Source: CAVWDI01 sp046259385 (GTDB lineage Bacteria; Chloroflexota; Anaerolineae; Anaerolineales; UBA4823). From it: a stretch of 25,840 nt of DNA. Below, one piece after another: positions 1 through 8,219 of the stretch. Positions within the stretch are counted from its first letter, which is position 1. Every line of letters begins with the position of its first letter. Position numbers and translations under genes: made by a program. The stretch covers positions 1-25,840 of the forward strand of contig JBJYWI010000203.1 in NCBI GenBank assembly GCA_046259385.1, in the 5' to 3' direction. The notes beneath the pieces were generated by a model. That model worked only from the letters and a program-made list of their open reading frames with translations, did no database searches and had not been told where the DNA came from.

Positions 1-1
1 T

Positions 2-970
2 CATAGGATAATCGGGACAGCCAGGGCGGTTGCATTGCTGGATGTGTATGCATCTCTGGCAGAATCAGCGGTGATTGGGGGTTATGTTCAGCCCGAGGTT
101 GTTGTGGAAGATGTTTTGGAGATCAAGGATGGTCGCCATCCAGTGGTTGAAAGTTACCTTTCGACATCCAGATTCGTTCCAAATGATGTCGTGTTTGCAG
201 ACGGCGAAAGAATTCGAATCATCACTGGACCGAATATGTCTGGCAAATCAACACTAATCCGCCAGGTCGCTTTATTGGTTTTGATGTCGCAGATCGGAAG
301 TTTCATTCCAGCATCAACGGCCCGAATTGGTGTTGTAGATCGGATATTTACCAGAATCGGCGCCCAGGATGAAATCTACGCAGGACAATCGACATTTATG
401 GTTGAAATGCTGGAGACTGCTAGCATATTGCACCATGCTACGTCTCGAAGTTTGATTATTCTGGATGAGATTGGGCGCGGTACCAGCACTTATGATGGTG
501 TATCAATCGCATGGGCGGTTGTTGAATTTATACACAATCACCCTCGCCTCAGGGCTAAAACCATGTTCGCAACCCATTTTCACGAGCTAACCCAGTTGGC
601 GGAATTATTACCCGGGGTCAGGAATTACAATGTTGCCGTTAGCGAAGCAGATGGTCAGGTTGTCTTCCTACATAAGGTCGTTCCTGGAGGCGCTGACCGA
701 TCATATGGCATACATGTAGGCCGTCTGGCGGGATTGCCGGGACCTGTGGTGCAAAGAGCCAGCCAAATCTTAAATCAGCTGGAGGCTTCATCTGGCAGAG
801 CGGTAAAATTAGAGCCGGACAAGGATCTGCAGTTATCACTATTCCCTGAAAGCTCAGCATTGCTGGATGATCTGGATTCGCTGGATTTGAATTCGCTCTC
901 TCCAATTGAAGCTTTGAATAAATTATATGAATGGCAGGGGCAATATACAAAAAGCCAAAAAGGGGATTGA
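2..970 (+). CDS. mutS: DNA mismatch repair protein MutS, C-terminal part (5' truncated by window edge)
   Basis: The reading frame is open from the first bases of the window, so the start lies outside it and only the last 322 codons are present. MutS recognises mispaired or looped DNA and uses ATP to recruit downstream repair factors. Counting from a TTG at position 35, the Walker A motif GPNMSGKST is at about residues 65-73. It is followed by the Walker B/D-loop segment LDEIGRGTST and the ATHFHEL switch histidine. This order is typical of the MutS ATPase domain. After it comes the HTH-like dimerisation region (GIHVGRLAGLP). The C-terminal tail is acidic and ends in IEALNKLYEWQ, like the usual MutS terminus. 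No mutL follows directly; the next 388 bp hold no recognisable gene. The family assignment is secure. Confidence 0.97.
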   Translation, partial: HRIIGTARAVALLDVYASLAESAVIGGYVQPEVVVEDVLEIKDGRHPVVESYLSTSRFVPNDVVFADGERIRIITGPNMSGKSTLIRQVALLVLMSQIGSFIPASTARIGVVDRIFTRIGAQDEIYAGQSTFMVEMLETASILHHATSRSLIILDEIGRGTSTYDGVSIAWAVVEFIHNHPRLRAKTMFATHFHELTQLAELLPGVRNYNVAVSEADGQVVFLHKVVPGGADRSYGIHVGRLAGLPGPVVQRASQILNQLEASSGRAVKLEPDKDLQLSLFPESSALLDDLDSLDLNSLSPIEALNKLYEWQGQYTKSQKGD

Positions 971-1358
971 TGTTCGAAATTATTACCGGCCAAATTCTGC
1001 TATAGCCGATTTTGGAACGGTAACCTCACCGCTCAGATCCTGTCCATTTGCGAGTCTCCCGTATATATCACCAGTCCGATAAAGACAAGGTTTGTGCCAG
1101 CAGGCTTGGTATCCGAGAGTGGGTTTACACAATTCCCGGTTAGATTTCCGGTACTTAATTTTGTGAAATCAAATTCCTTGATATGCTGAATATTCAATTG
1201 AAAACGCTGTAGAATATTCTGGTTGCTTTAGTGCCGGTGACGGAGAAAGGACATAGTAAATTGTAGTGTTTTGGCACCGCAACTCATTAAATATTAGAAT
1301 CCTGATTTGGTTAAAACAGTATTATTTAGCCAGTAAAATCTTTCAATAAATTTCGACT
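971..1358. other. 388-bp intergenic stretch without a recognisable gene
   Basis: This lies between the mutS stop and the convergent minus-strand gene ending at 1359. No frame is open for more than about 40 codons without a stop, and I could not match any translated piece to a family. Weak inverted repeats are present, for example TGGTTAAA/TTTAGCCA near 1308-1332, but none has a clear T-run. No tRNA-like T-loop and anticodon arm were seen. It may hold transcript ends or a decayed gene; I see nothing firm. Confidence 0.5.
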
Positions 1359-1757
1359 TTACAGGCGATAAATATTCACATTGTCGCTGCCAATTTCAAC
1401 CACCCATGTTCCCAGGTCTTCAACTTTATATTCGAGATAGAGTGAATCCAGATTCCTCTCAATATGGTTAAGAGTGAAAGCACGTTTAAACTTAAAAGTC
1501 AGCAGATCGCTGTCCCAGTCCCCCTGCTGTTCAGAATTATAGCCCTTTGGTTGTTCATATGCTCTCTCGATTGTATACTCATTCAACAATAATCTCAGGA
1601 TCGCTTCCGGGGGGTCTACTGAGAATAACAGGCTTGCAGTTGATTGTTCTTCGAGTTCCTGCAGTTGCTCTTCCTCGCTTAATTCCCATTGAACTGGAGA
1701 CCAGATACCGGGCAGATTGTCCGCATTCATTGTTTGAGGGTCAATATCCTTGGGCAT
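1359..1757 (-). CDS. Hypothetical protein, 132 aa, acidic
   Basis: I do not recognise this family. The ATG at 1757 is preceded by a good Shine-Dalgarno sequence (AGGAG, 7-8 nt upstream), so the gene looks real. The product is soluble, with no signal peptide or membrane segment. The N-terminal third is rich in Glu and Gln (SEEEQLQELEEQS). The C-terminal half has alternating hydrophobic and charged residues that suggest a small beta-rich fold (YLEYKVEDLGTWVVEIGSD). It starts 25 bp after the stop of the DUF3786 gene on the same strand, so the two are probably co-transcribed. That is the only functional hint. Confidence 0.75.
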   Translation of the reverse strand: MPKDIDPQTMNADNLPGIWSPVQWELSEEEQLQELEEQSTASLLFSVDPPEAILRLLLNEYTIERAYEQPKGYNSEQQGDWDSDLLTFKFKRAFTLNHIERNLDSLYLEYKVEDLGTWVVEIGSDNVNIYRL

Positions 1758-1782
1758 AAAGAGTTCTCCTGAAAGTAAGTAT

Positions 1783-2418
1783 TTATTGTTTGGCTCGAAT
1801 CAGTTTTCTGGTGAGGGTGCTCCCCAGTATGGCATAGGCATCCGTGGGTAGGAAATGACCCGCAGAAGCATCAAACAGCAACTGACTTGATGATGGGAAA
1901 TCCTCATCTCCCATCCAGTAAACAACCAGGATATTCACTTTGGGGAGTATTTTGAAAGTGAATCCGGAATCTCCGATTCCATAACTCTCGCCGCCAGCTT
2001 TAACAGCGGCATTTTTGAAAGCGTCCAGGTTGTGGGAGAAAGAACGCACCAGAATGTTGCCTGTATAACCCTGAAACGCCTGATTGTAAAACTGCCCATC
2101 AGGAAGTTCGGAAAAGGAAATCCAATTATTGGATAAAGGTGTTCTATCGGCGTGATCAAAGTAATAAAGCAACATAACTTGATCTAATTCAGCAAGTTTA
2201 TTGCCGGTTATTTTTTCAAGAGCGTAGAATTCAGGGAAGGATACAATAGTTTCCACATCCCAAAGTGAGAATGTAAATTCGCCTCCGTCGGATTTGTTGG
2301 CTGTGAAATTTGTTGATGTATTTCTCGCTAAAATCCCTGGGTCTCGATTTGACAGCCGATTTATGAGTTCTTGTTTTTTGCGGGCAAAACGATCAAAGTC
2401 GATCTTTTCTTCGCTCAT
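1783..2418 (-). CDS. DUF3786 domain-containing protein, 211 aa
   Basis: The protein matches my memory of the DUF3786 family in length and in its C-terminal half. That half has a central segment of the form W-x-SFSELPDGQFYNQAF, then a Gly-rich stretch (AGGESYGIGDSGF), then LPKVNILVVYWMGDEDFP, and LLFDASAGHFLPTDA near the end. The function of the family is unknown; members are common in anaerobes and are sometimes linked to corrinoid or Fe-S proteins. No signal peptide or membrane helix is seen. The ATG at 2418 has no Shine-Dalgarno sequence. A TAAAAT element lies just 6 nt upstream, so a leaderless or very short-leader transcript is possible. The orphan gene 1359-1757 follows it closely. Confidence 0.85.
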   Translation of the reverse strand: MSEEKIDFDRFARKKQELINRLSNRDPGILARNTSTNFTANKSDGGEFTFSLWDVETIVSFPEFYALEKITGNKLAELDQVMLLYYFDHADRTPLSNNWISFSELPDGQFYNQAFQGYTGNILVRSFSHNLDAFKNAAVKAGGESYGIGDSGFTFKILPKVNILVVYWMGDEDFPSSSQLLFDASAGHFLPTDAYAILGSTLTRKLIRAKQ

Positions 2419-2560
2419 ATCACTATTTTAGCTGGGTGAGAACGGAACTTATTAATTGGTGAGTCCACCCTTTTATCAACATCATTGAATGTTTACACCT
2501 TTTTCACAAACCTCGAAATTTACCCTTCCAGATGCAAGCAGTTGAAAGGGTCTTTCTTCA

Positions 2561-2609
2561 AATAAAAACCGGTGAAGAAGCTTACTTAGGTTTTACACTC
2601 CACCGGTTT
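2561..2609 (-). terminator. Rho-independent terminator of the S1-domain gene
   Basis: Bases 2566-2574 (AAACCGGTG) pair perfectly with 2601-2609 (CACCGGTTT), a 9-bp stem around a 26-nt loop. Read on the minus strand the stem is followed by a T-rich tail (TTTTTATTT, partly inside the stem). It lies 24 bp past the stop of the S1-domain gene. A second imperfect hairpin (ACCCTT near 2522 with AAGGGT near 2546) lies further downstream. Confidence 0.8.
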
Positions 2610-2632
2610 CGGAATCCAGTTGGATCGTCTTG

Positions 2633-3415
2633 TTACTTGGAAGATGTTTGTACTCGATTTTGCAGAGTCCGTTCAAAAATCTGTTCTAATTTTTCGTCGC
2701 TTTGTACATTGGTCTTTTTCTTGTTACCAGCGTTTTCTTCACTGGTCTCTTGTTTGCGTTCCATTGCTTCCTTGAGAGCTATTTCCATCGCAGTTGGCAC
2801 CTGTGCATCACTTTGAGCGTCAATTTCCTTATCTGTCTTTTTGTTATTCACCACATCATACTCCTGCTCAACCGCGGGGGGAATTTCAAGAGCTTTCATG
2901 CTTAATTTTATTTGTTTCTTCTGGCGATTAACACTTAGAACCTGAACTTCGACTTCTTCACCCTCTTTCAGAACGTCACTGGGTTTACTGATGTAATCGT
3001 GGGTTATTTCACTGATATGAATGAGCCCGGGTCTTTCAGCGCCAATTTCCACAAACGCGCCGAATTTTTCTAAACGGACGATTTTTCCTTTAATAACCAT
3101 GTCCTTTTTAATTTCTCGCCATTCCAGATCGAGCGGTTTGACCATGGTTAATTCAAGCCTGTTTTTCTTGGGAACGGTCCGTTTTACCCAAACGGTGACT
3201 GTTTGCCCGGCTTGGATGACATCTTCAACTCGATTTACAGGTTCCTCTGAAAGTTGAGAAATATGCACGACACCTGGCACATCAAGACCGATATCCACCA
3301 GGGCTCCAGCCAGGCTCGTCTTTAACACTTTCCCGTTGAACTGCATTTTCCGTTTGACATCCGAAAGATCACGAATTTCTGGATTCTTTGAATTCATTTC
3401 GGTTTTTGTTTCCAT
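2633..3415 (-). CDS. Two-S1-domain RNA-binding protein, 260 aa
   Basis: This is a probable RNA-binding protein with two OB-fold S1 domains. Domain 1 is at about residues 23-94 (GKVLKTSLAGALVDIG...GVVHISQLS). Domain 2 is at about 105-174 (GKIVRLEKFGAFVEIG...GLIHISEI), the more canonical copy. A charged, probably disordered tail of about 85 residues follows. It is much shorter than ribosomal protein S1 and resembles the small S1 proteins of Chloroflexota and Firmicutes; the specific role is unknown. I place the start at the ATG at 3415, because GGAGAG ends 7 nt before it. A frame extension to TTG at 3430 would put that Shine-Dalgarno inside the gene. It is monocistronic: own consensus promoter at 3567-3595, a 145-nt structured leader, and its own terminator at 2561-2609. 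Confidence 0.93.
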   Translation of the reverse strand: METKTEMNSKNPEIRDLSDVKRKMQFNGKVLKTSLAGALVDIGLDVPGVVHISQLSEEPVNRVEDVIQAGQTVTVWVKRTVPKKNRLELTMVKPLDLEWREIKKDMVIKGKIVRLEKFGAFVEIGAERPGLIHISEITHDYISKPSDVLKEGEEVEVQVLSVNRQKKQIKLSMKALEIPPAVEQEYDVVNNKKTDKEIDAQSDAQVPTAMEIALKEAMERKQETSEENAGNKKKTNVQSDEKLEQIFERTLQNRVQTSSK

Positions 3416-3444
3416 GATATAACTCTCCAACTAAATAATAACAG

Positions 3445-3519
3445 CCACCTAGTACGGTGGATTATATGTTCGATAGCTATTAAAAATCCCACCATGAGGA
3501 AAATACTTTCTTGGGTGGG
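3445..3519 (-). promoter_or_regulatory. Structured 5' leader of the S1-domain gene with terminator-like hairpin
   Basis: In transcript order the leader carries CCCACC (3514-3519) pairing with GGTGGG (3488-3493), enclosing a second stem around ATAC. The stem is followed by A-UUUUU-A, which looks like a terminator. Next come CCACC (3456-3460) and GGTGG (3445-3449), a second hairpin about 17 nt before the Shine-Dalgarno. The GGTGG of the first hairpin could instead pair with the CCACC of the second, so the two folds may compete. An attenuator role is inference. Confidence 0.55.
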
Positions 3520-3566
3520 TAATGGCAGCTGTTTGATATCAACTGCGGTTTGATCCGTGGCTGATG

Positions 3567-3595
3567 ATTATACCTTGCGAGAGTTCTAATGTCAA
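3567..3595 (-). promoter_or_regulatory. Perfect-consensus sigma-70-type promoter of the S1-domain gene
   Basis: On the minus strand TTGACA (3590-3595) is separated by exactly 17 nt from TATAAT (3567-3572). Both hexamers match the housekeeping consensus exactly. The expected start is near 3560, giving a leader of about 145 nt before the ATG at 3415. Confidence 0.88.
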
Positions 3596-3610
3596 AGTTT
3601 ATTCCAATTT

Positions 3611-3636
3611 AAGAAAAAATCCCCGGGTTGGGGGAT
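3611..3636 (-). terminator. Terminator at the end of the yloU-to-coiled-coil operon
   Basis: On the minus strand ATCCCC, a 6-nt loop and GGGGAT are followed by TTTTTCTT. It lies 13 bp past the stop of the coiled-coil gene at 3649, and just upstream of the S1-gene promoter, so it separates the two transcripts. Confidence 0.85.
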
Positions 3637-3648
3637 TCTGTAATAAAT

Positions 3649-4107
3649 TTACGGTTCAGACTTGTGCTCCTTCTGCAGGGTATGTATCCCATTCCGGACT
3701 TGGTTTAAATAGCGGTCCAATTCCATTTCCAATTTTGTAAGTGTTTCAATCACGTATTCATCAGATTCGCGCCGAATTTGTTCTACTTCCAGTTGGGATT
3801 GTTTGATAATCTCATCGGCGCGTGCTTTGGCTGCCTGTACGATTGAATCTCTTTCAACCAGTTGTTCACTTTTTTCTCGTGCGATTGCAATTGTCCGGTT
3901 AGCTTCCTCCTGAGCCTGGGCGAAGATTCGATCACGCTGAGCGAGAAACTGTTGAGATTTTTTAATCTCATCGGGGATGGTAACTCGCATCTGGTCGATG
4001 ATATCCAGCATCTTGTCTTCATCAACAATCACATTGTTTGTAAACCAGAGAGGTCGGCTCTGGTTCAAAAGGTCCTCCAATAGGTCCACGAGATGCAGTA
4101 TATCCAT
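3649..4107 (-). CDS. DivIVA/SepIVA-like coiled-coil protein next to coaD, 152 aa
   Basis: The protein opens with MDILHLVDLLEDLLNQS and a short conserved-looking segment (VDEDKMLDIIDQMRVTIP). From about residue 46 to 140 it is almost entirely helical, rich in Glu, Gln, Arg and Ala, with AQAQEEANRTIAIAREKSEQ and a second heptad block. This pattern resembles the DivIVA-like SepIVA proteins of Actinobacteria and the ATP-synthase-b-like annotations given to such proteins; no membrane helix is present. A role in organising cell growth or division is inference. The start is ATG 4107, because GGGGAGG lies 6 nt upstream; an in-frame ATG at 4134 would put that Shine-Dalgarno inside the gene. It is the last gene of the run from yloU and ends at a terminator. 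Confidence 0.85.
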   Translation of the reverse strand: MDILHLVDLLEDLLNQSRPLWFTNNVIVDEDKMLDIIDQMRVTIPDEIKKSQQFLAQRDRIFAQAQEEANRTIAIAREKSEQLVERDSIVQAAKARADEIIKQSQLEVEQIRRESDEYVIETLTKLEMELDRYLNQVRNGIHTLQKEHKSEP

Positions 4108-4214
4108 TGAGTGCCTCCCCTCAATGCCAATCAATATAAAATGGGTGGTGAAAAACGTTCTTCATAATATTGTAAAGAATATTAAGCATTATTTCACAGT
4201 TTTCTTGAGTAAGT

Positions 4215-4739
4215 CTAATCTCTCAATGAAGTTACCGGCACGACTTCCTGACCATCACCGAGTTCCTTGAATCGCTCAATCAAGGCAATCTCCACATGAT
4301 GGGGTACCATGCTGCTGACATCACCTTTGAGTGATGCGATTTCTTTCACTGTCGATGACGACAGAAAAGTATGCTCCTCAGCGGTTATAAGAGATACCAG
4401 TTCAATATTCGGTGCCAGGCGATGGTTTGCCAGAGCCATCCGAAACTCGTACTCAAAATCGGAGAAAACGCGTAACCCTCTGACAATTACTTTGGCTTCA
4501 ATCTTGCGGCAGAATTCGACAGTCAGTCCGCAGTATCCTTTGACCTGGATTTTAGGCGTATGTGTAAATGATTTTTTAACCAATTCTATCCGTTCTTCCG
4601 GCTTGAAAAGCAGTGATTTGATGGGTTTATCGTATACAGCCACAACAATTTCATCAAATAATTTGCTTGCTCTTACTGCAATATCAATGTGTCCGTAGTG
4701 TATCGGATCGAATGTCCCGGGGAATAATGCTCTTACCAT
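4215..4739 (-). CDS. coaD: Phosphopantetheine adenylyltransferase CoaD
   Basis: It transfers AMP from ATP to 4'-phosphopantetheine, forming dephospho-CoA, the fourth step of CoA synthesis in the cytosol. The N-terminus has the nucleotidyltransferase signature PGTFDPIHYGH (HxGH at residues 14-17). VRGLR follows at about 87-91 and the second signature LSSSTVKEIA at 126-135. At 174 aa it is slightly longer than the usual 160, with a short tail of about 14 residues. The ATG has no visible Shine-Dalgarno; the A/T-rich stretch before it has a TAAAAT close to the start. It sits 54 bp after the recG stop. In many bacteria rsmD separates recG and coaD; it is missing here. The assignment is secure. Confidence 0.97.
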   Translation of the reverse strand: MVRALFPGTFDPIHYGHIDIAVRASKLFDEIVVAVYDKPIKSLLFKPEERIELVKKSFTHTPKIQVKGYCGLTVEFCRKIEAKVIVRGLRVFSDFEYEFRMALANHRLAPNIELVSLITAEEHTFLSSSTVKEIASLKGDVSSMVPHHVEIALIERFKELGDGQEVVPVTSLRD

Positions 4740-4793
4740 ATTACAATTTTACGATATTTTTTAAACAAATTTATTCGAATTCTAATTCAGGGC

Positions 4794-7343
4794 TCAACTA
4801 ATGTCGCCTTTGCCAGTTCCCCAGGCTAATAAATAAACCTCCTTTAGCCCCTGGTTTTGTGGGGATTTTAGTTCTGGATCGTTTTCAAACAAAATCTGTG
4901 CGCTTTTACGGGCGTTTGAAATCAGCTTGATATCCGTAAGGTTGGCGAGTCTCAAATCTGAATACCCTGATTGCCTCGTTCCAAGAAATTGCCCTGGACC
5001 TCTTAGTTCTAAGTCCCGTTCCGCAAGAATGAATCCATCATCTGTTTCCGCCATTATTTTTAAGCGTTCATTCTCTACATTATCAGCGGAATCTGGAATT
5101 AATATGCAGTATGATTTTTCGGACCCACGGCCTACCCTTCCACGGAATTGGTGTAGTTGGGATAATCCGAAGCGATGTGCTCCTTCAATGACAATCACTG
5201 TCGCATTGGGTATGTCGACACCGACTTCAACAACGGAGGTGGAAACCAAAATTTGATATGCCCCGTTTCTGAAATCCGCCATTACCGATTCTTTTTCAGC
5301 AGGTCTCAGCCTTCCGTGCAGCAATCCAATTTTTAAATCTGGAAATATTTCATGCTGTAAGCGGGTGTGTTCTTCTACTGCAGCTTTGCTGTCAATTTTG
5401 TCGCTCTCTTCAACCAGAGGATATATGAAAAAAGCCTGGTTTCCTTTTTCCACCTCTTTTCGGATGAATGCGTAAACGCGTTCCCGGTCATATGGAGTTA
5501 GAATATGCGTCTCAATTTTCTTGCGTCCTGGGGGAAGCTCATCGATTACGCTTAAATCAAGGTCTCCGTAAATTGTCAAAGCCAAAGAGCGCGGGATGGG
5601 GGTGGCAGTCAACACCATTAGATGCGGATTTGTGCCTTTTGAACGCAGAGCTGCCCGTTGTTCAACGCCGAACCGATGTTGCTCGTCGATGATTACCAGC
5701 TGCAAGTTGGCGAAATCAATCGGGTCTTCAATCAGCGCATGGGTGCCGATTACCAGTTTTACAGAGCCGTTTGACAAGCCTGACCGTATCTTATCTTTTT
5801 CCGTTTCCGGTGTGGAACCTAACAGAAGGCGGATATCCTGGGCTTCAATTTGAGCGGAGGTGTCGTGCCTGATGGAGAGGTGTTTTTGGAGCAGTTCTTG
5901 AATGTGGTAGTAATGCTGTTCAGCTAAAATGCTGGTAGGAGCCATGAGAGCTGATTGGGCGTTAAATTGTGAGACTGCTGAAATTGCCACAGCCGCGATA
6001 ACAGTCTTTCCTGACCCGACATCCCCCTGCAGCAGGCGGTTCATCGGATGCCCCGATTCTAGATCGTTCTTTATGTCATCAATTGCAACCCTCTGGGCAT
6101 CTGTCAATGTAAAAGGCAATCTGGCTTTTTGACCCTCCCACCAGTGGTTATCCAGTGGGAAATTGACAGCAGTGCGTTCTTGCCAGCTCCTCTTTTGTTG
6201 AAGTACACCAAGTTGGAGTAAAAAAATCTCATCAAATGCAATCCGGAATCTGGCGCGTTTTAATTCCTCCTCTGAATCCGGAAAGTGGATTTGCACCAGA
6301 GCATCTTGTAAATCCATCAAACCTTCCCTGGATTTAATATTCGCCGGTAAGGGGTCTTTAAATTTTGGCGCCCAGAAAGAGACAACCTGGTTCATTAGTC
6401 TTCGCAGCCAGCGCTGGGTTATTTGCGAAGTCAAGGGGTAAACTGGGACAATCCGAGCCGTATTGAGATGCTGCTTATCTAAAGGCTCCCATTCAGGGTT
6501 ATTCATTGTTAGTCGCCCCAGGTAACGGTCAATTTTGCCCGAGACCACTATTTGAAACCCTTTATGAAAGCGTTTGGCAACCCATGGTTGGTTGAACCAG
6601 GTAATTCGTAAATCACCGCTGCCATCACTTATTACAGCTTCAACAATTTTGTTTTTTCCCCCCCGGATAGATCGCGTACTCACATTCTGTATCGTTCCGA
6701 TTATTGTTATCTCCTCTCCATATGTGAGTCGATTTATTTGCTTGAATTTTGAATAATCATCGTATCGTCGGGGGAAGTGGTACAACAAATCTCGAATTAC
6801 GCGAATCCCGATTTGTTCAAGGGTTTCAGAGTTTCGCGGTCCTACCCCATGAAGCACCGAAACCGGGGTGTCAAAGTCACCAGCCCCCTGGTCATCTTCC
6901 GATTTTTTACTGGCTGTTTGAGTTATTTCTGGTTTGTCGCGAATGATTTTTTGTTTTTCTTCAGTTTGATGTTCTTCTTCTTGTGAAGATATTTGATTTG
7001 CGGATTCAGGTCCAGGTATGGGCTCACGGAGTGGTGCAGGCACGCTTTCCATCTGTTCTGGTTCTTGGTACTCAAAACTGATCGTTGGCGCCTGTTCTTC
7101 CTGTACGACCCTGCGCCATAAACCATCAATTGCTTCAGCTCTGGATTTTGGGGATAATTGTGAATAGTCGTGGATTCTATCGGACACTGCCCTTATAAGG
7201 TCTTCGTCTACGTATTCAGCCCTTGCTTCCGCCTCCCAGTGATCCAGCATCCGGACAAGACCACCTAGAACAGCATGGTTGTCGAATCCCCGCTCGGATT
7301 CTAACTTAAAAAATTTCTGTAATTTTTCTATCGATTTTTTCAT
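4794..7343 (-). CDS. recG: ATP-dependent DNA helicase RecG with N-terminal extension
   Basis: RecG remodels stalled replication forks and Holliday junctions. After an N-terminal extension of about 155 residues come a helix-hairpin-helix-like segment (VLHGVGPRNSETLEQIGI, about 162-179) and the wedge/OB domain (DLLYHFPRRYDDYS). The helicase core has Walker A GDVGSGKT (about 440-447), the DEQH box (553-556), LTATPIPRSLALT, and motif VI QFRGRVGRG. The end carries the RecG signature FGLSQLHQF and LRGPGQFLGTRQSG. The extension holds a helical part and a Glu/Gln/Pro-rich linker; at 849 aa the protein is longer than E. coli RecG (about 690). The start is ATG 7343 (MKKSIEKLQ), 19 nt past the degV stop. 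An upstream in-frame start at 7394 would overlap degV. The Shine-Dalgarno is weak. Confidence 0.96.
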   Translation of the reverse strand: MKKSIEKLQKFFKLESERGFDNHAVLGGLVRMLDHWEAEARAEYVDEDLIRAVSDRIHDYSQLSPKSRAEAIDGLWRRVVQEEQAPTISFEYQEPEQMESVPAPLREPIPGPESANQISSQEEEHQTEEKQKIIRDKPEITQTASKKSEDDQGAGDFDTPVSVLHGVGPRNSETLEQIGIRVIRDLLYHFPRRYDDYSKFKQINRLTYGEEITIIGTIQNVSTRSIRGGKNKIVEAVISDGSGDLRITWFNQPWVAKRFHKGFQIVVSGKIDRYLGRLTMNNPEWEPLDKQHLNTARIVPVYPLTSQITQRWLRRLMNQVVSFWAPKFKDPLPANIKSREGLMDLQDALVQIHFPDSEEELKRARFRIAFDEIFLLQLGVLQQKRSWQERTAVNFPLDNHWWEGQKARLPFTLTDAQRVAIDDIKNDLESGHPMNRLLQGDVGSGKTVIAAVAISAVSQFNAQSALMAPTSILAEQHYYHIQELLQKHLSIRHDTSAQIEAQDIRLLLGSTPETEKDKIRSGLSNGSVKLVIGTHALIEDPIDFANLQLVIIDEQHRFGVEQRAALRSKGTNPHLMVLTATPIPRSLALTIYGDLDLSVIDELPPGRKKIETHILTPYDRERVYAFIRKEVEKGNQAFFIYPLVEESDKIDSKAAVEEHTRLQHEIFPDLKIGLLHGRLRPAEKESVMADFRNGAYQILVSTSVVEVGVDIPNATVIVIEGAHRFGLSQLHQFRGRVGRGSEKSYCILIPDSADNVENERLKIMAETDDGFILAERDLELRGPGQFLGTRQSGYSDLRLANLTDIKLISNARKSAQILFENDPELKSPQNQGLKEVYLLAWGTGKGDIS

Positions 7344-7362
7344 TTTCCATTGGATTATATAA

Positions 7363-8196
7363 TTATTTAAGCACCGCGGCGAACCCCAGACCATTCGGTC
7401 CGACGTGTGTGCCTATTGTTGTGGTCACATTTACGATAAATGGTATCTCTTTTAGATCATTGTTGTAAGCCTGGAGAAAAATGTTTGCTTCATGTACTGC
7501 GTTGGAGTGAAGGATTGCGAGCTTTTCCAGGGGTCCGTGACTTCTCAAATAAAATAACAATCGTTCAATCCCTTTCTTCCTGGTGCGCACATCTTCAATC
7601 CTTCTCGCCTGACCGTCTTTTACTTCGATAAAAGTTTTGACGCGTAGTAGATTGCCTATCCGGGCACGCGCCCAGGAAACCCTGCCGCTTCGATGTAAGT
7701 ATTCAAGTGTGTCCAGCATTGCGCATAATCTGATCTTTGGTTGTAAATTCTTTATTCTTCTTACAATCGTATTTATATCACCTGTTTCCAGAGCAGTTCT
7801 TGCACATTCAATTACTTGAAAACCCAGCCCCAGGGATACGGATTTGCTGTCAACCACAAAAACCTGGCTCTTAAACAACTGGGCAGCAGTGCTTGCTGCA
7901 TTTAACACTCCGCTGAATTCCTTTGAAACATGCAGTGAAATAACCTGGTCATACCCACTATTGAACAGGTTCTCATACAGCTGCTGGTAAGAACCTGCTG
8001 ATGCAGTGGCAGTTGTTGGTGGGTTTTTTAAGTTAGGCAGCAGTTCATAGAATTCGCTTCGTGTTAAATCAATTCCATCCCTGAAGTTCTGGTTTTCAAT
8101 GATCAGTATGTTTGGAATGACATGGATATCGTATTCCCGAACAACATCATCGGGAATATCCGCGGTGCTGTCTGTGACAATTGCGGTTTTCAACAT
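7363..8196 (-). CDS. DegV family protein (FakB-like fatty-acid-binding), 277 aa
   Basis: DegV proteins bind one fatty acid in a closed pocket and, as FakB, present it to fatty acid kinase FakA. The N-terminus TAIVTDSTADIPDDVV carries the DST motif. The middle has TATASAGSYQQLYENL and SLHVSKEFSGVLNAA, and the end GTHVGPNGLGFAAV, the usual GxHxGPG-like loop. Length is typical (about 280). The fakA-like DAK2 gene lies 54 bp upstream on the same strand, so a FakA/FakB pair is the natural reading. A 9-bp hairpin lies in the gap between them. The ATG at 8196 has a poor Shine-Dalgarno. Which fatty acid it prefers cannot be told from sequence. Confidence 0.93.
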   Translation of the reverse strand: MLKTAIVTDSTADIPDDVVREYDIHVIPNILIIENQNFRDGIDLTRSEFYELLPNLKNPPTTATASAGSYQQLYENLFNSGYDQVISLHVSKEFSGVLNAASTAAQLFKSQVFVVDSKSVSLGLGFQVIECARTALETGDINTIVRRIKNLQPKIRLCAMLDTLEYLHRSGRVSWARARIGNLLRVKTFIEVKDGQARRIEDVRTRKKGIERLLFYLRSHGPLEKLAILHSNAVHEANIFLQAYNNDLKEIPFIVNVTTTIGTHVGPNGLGFAAVLK

Positions 8197-8219
8197 ATAT
8201 TCTGTTATAAAGGTAAATT

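Noticed and set aside
1040..1145. Possible decayed gene after mutS, such as a mutL or other remnant
   Set aside because: Open pieces of 30-40 codons in the region give no MutL motif or any other family I can name, in either direction.
971..1358. Possible tRNA or other structured RNA
   Set aside because: I saw no cloverleaf with T-loop and CCA-proximal acceptor stem, and only weak AT-rich inverted repeats.
6923..7129. A 68-codon minus-strand open frame rich in Lys near the RecG extension
   Set aside because: It is an alternative frame inside the low-complexity linker of recG, with no ribosome binding site and no family resemblance.
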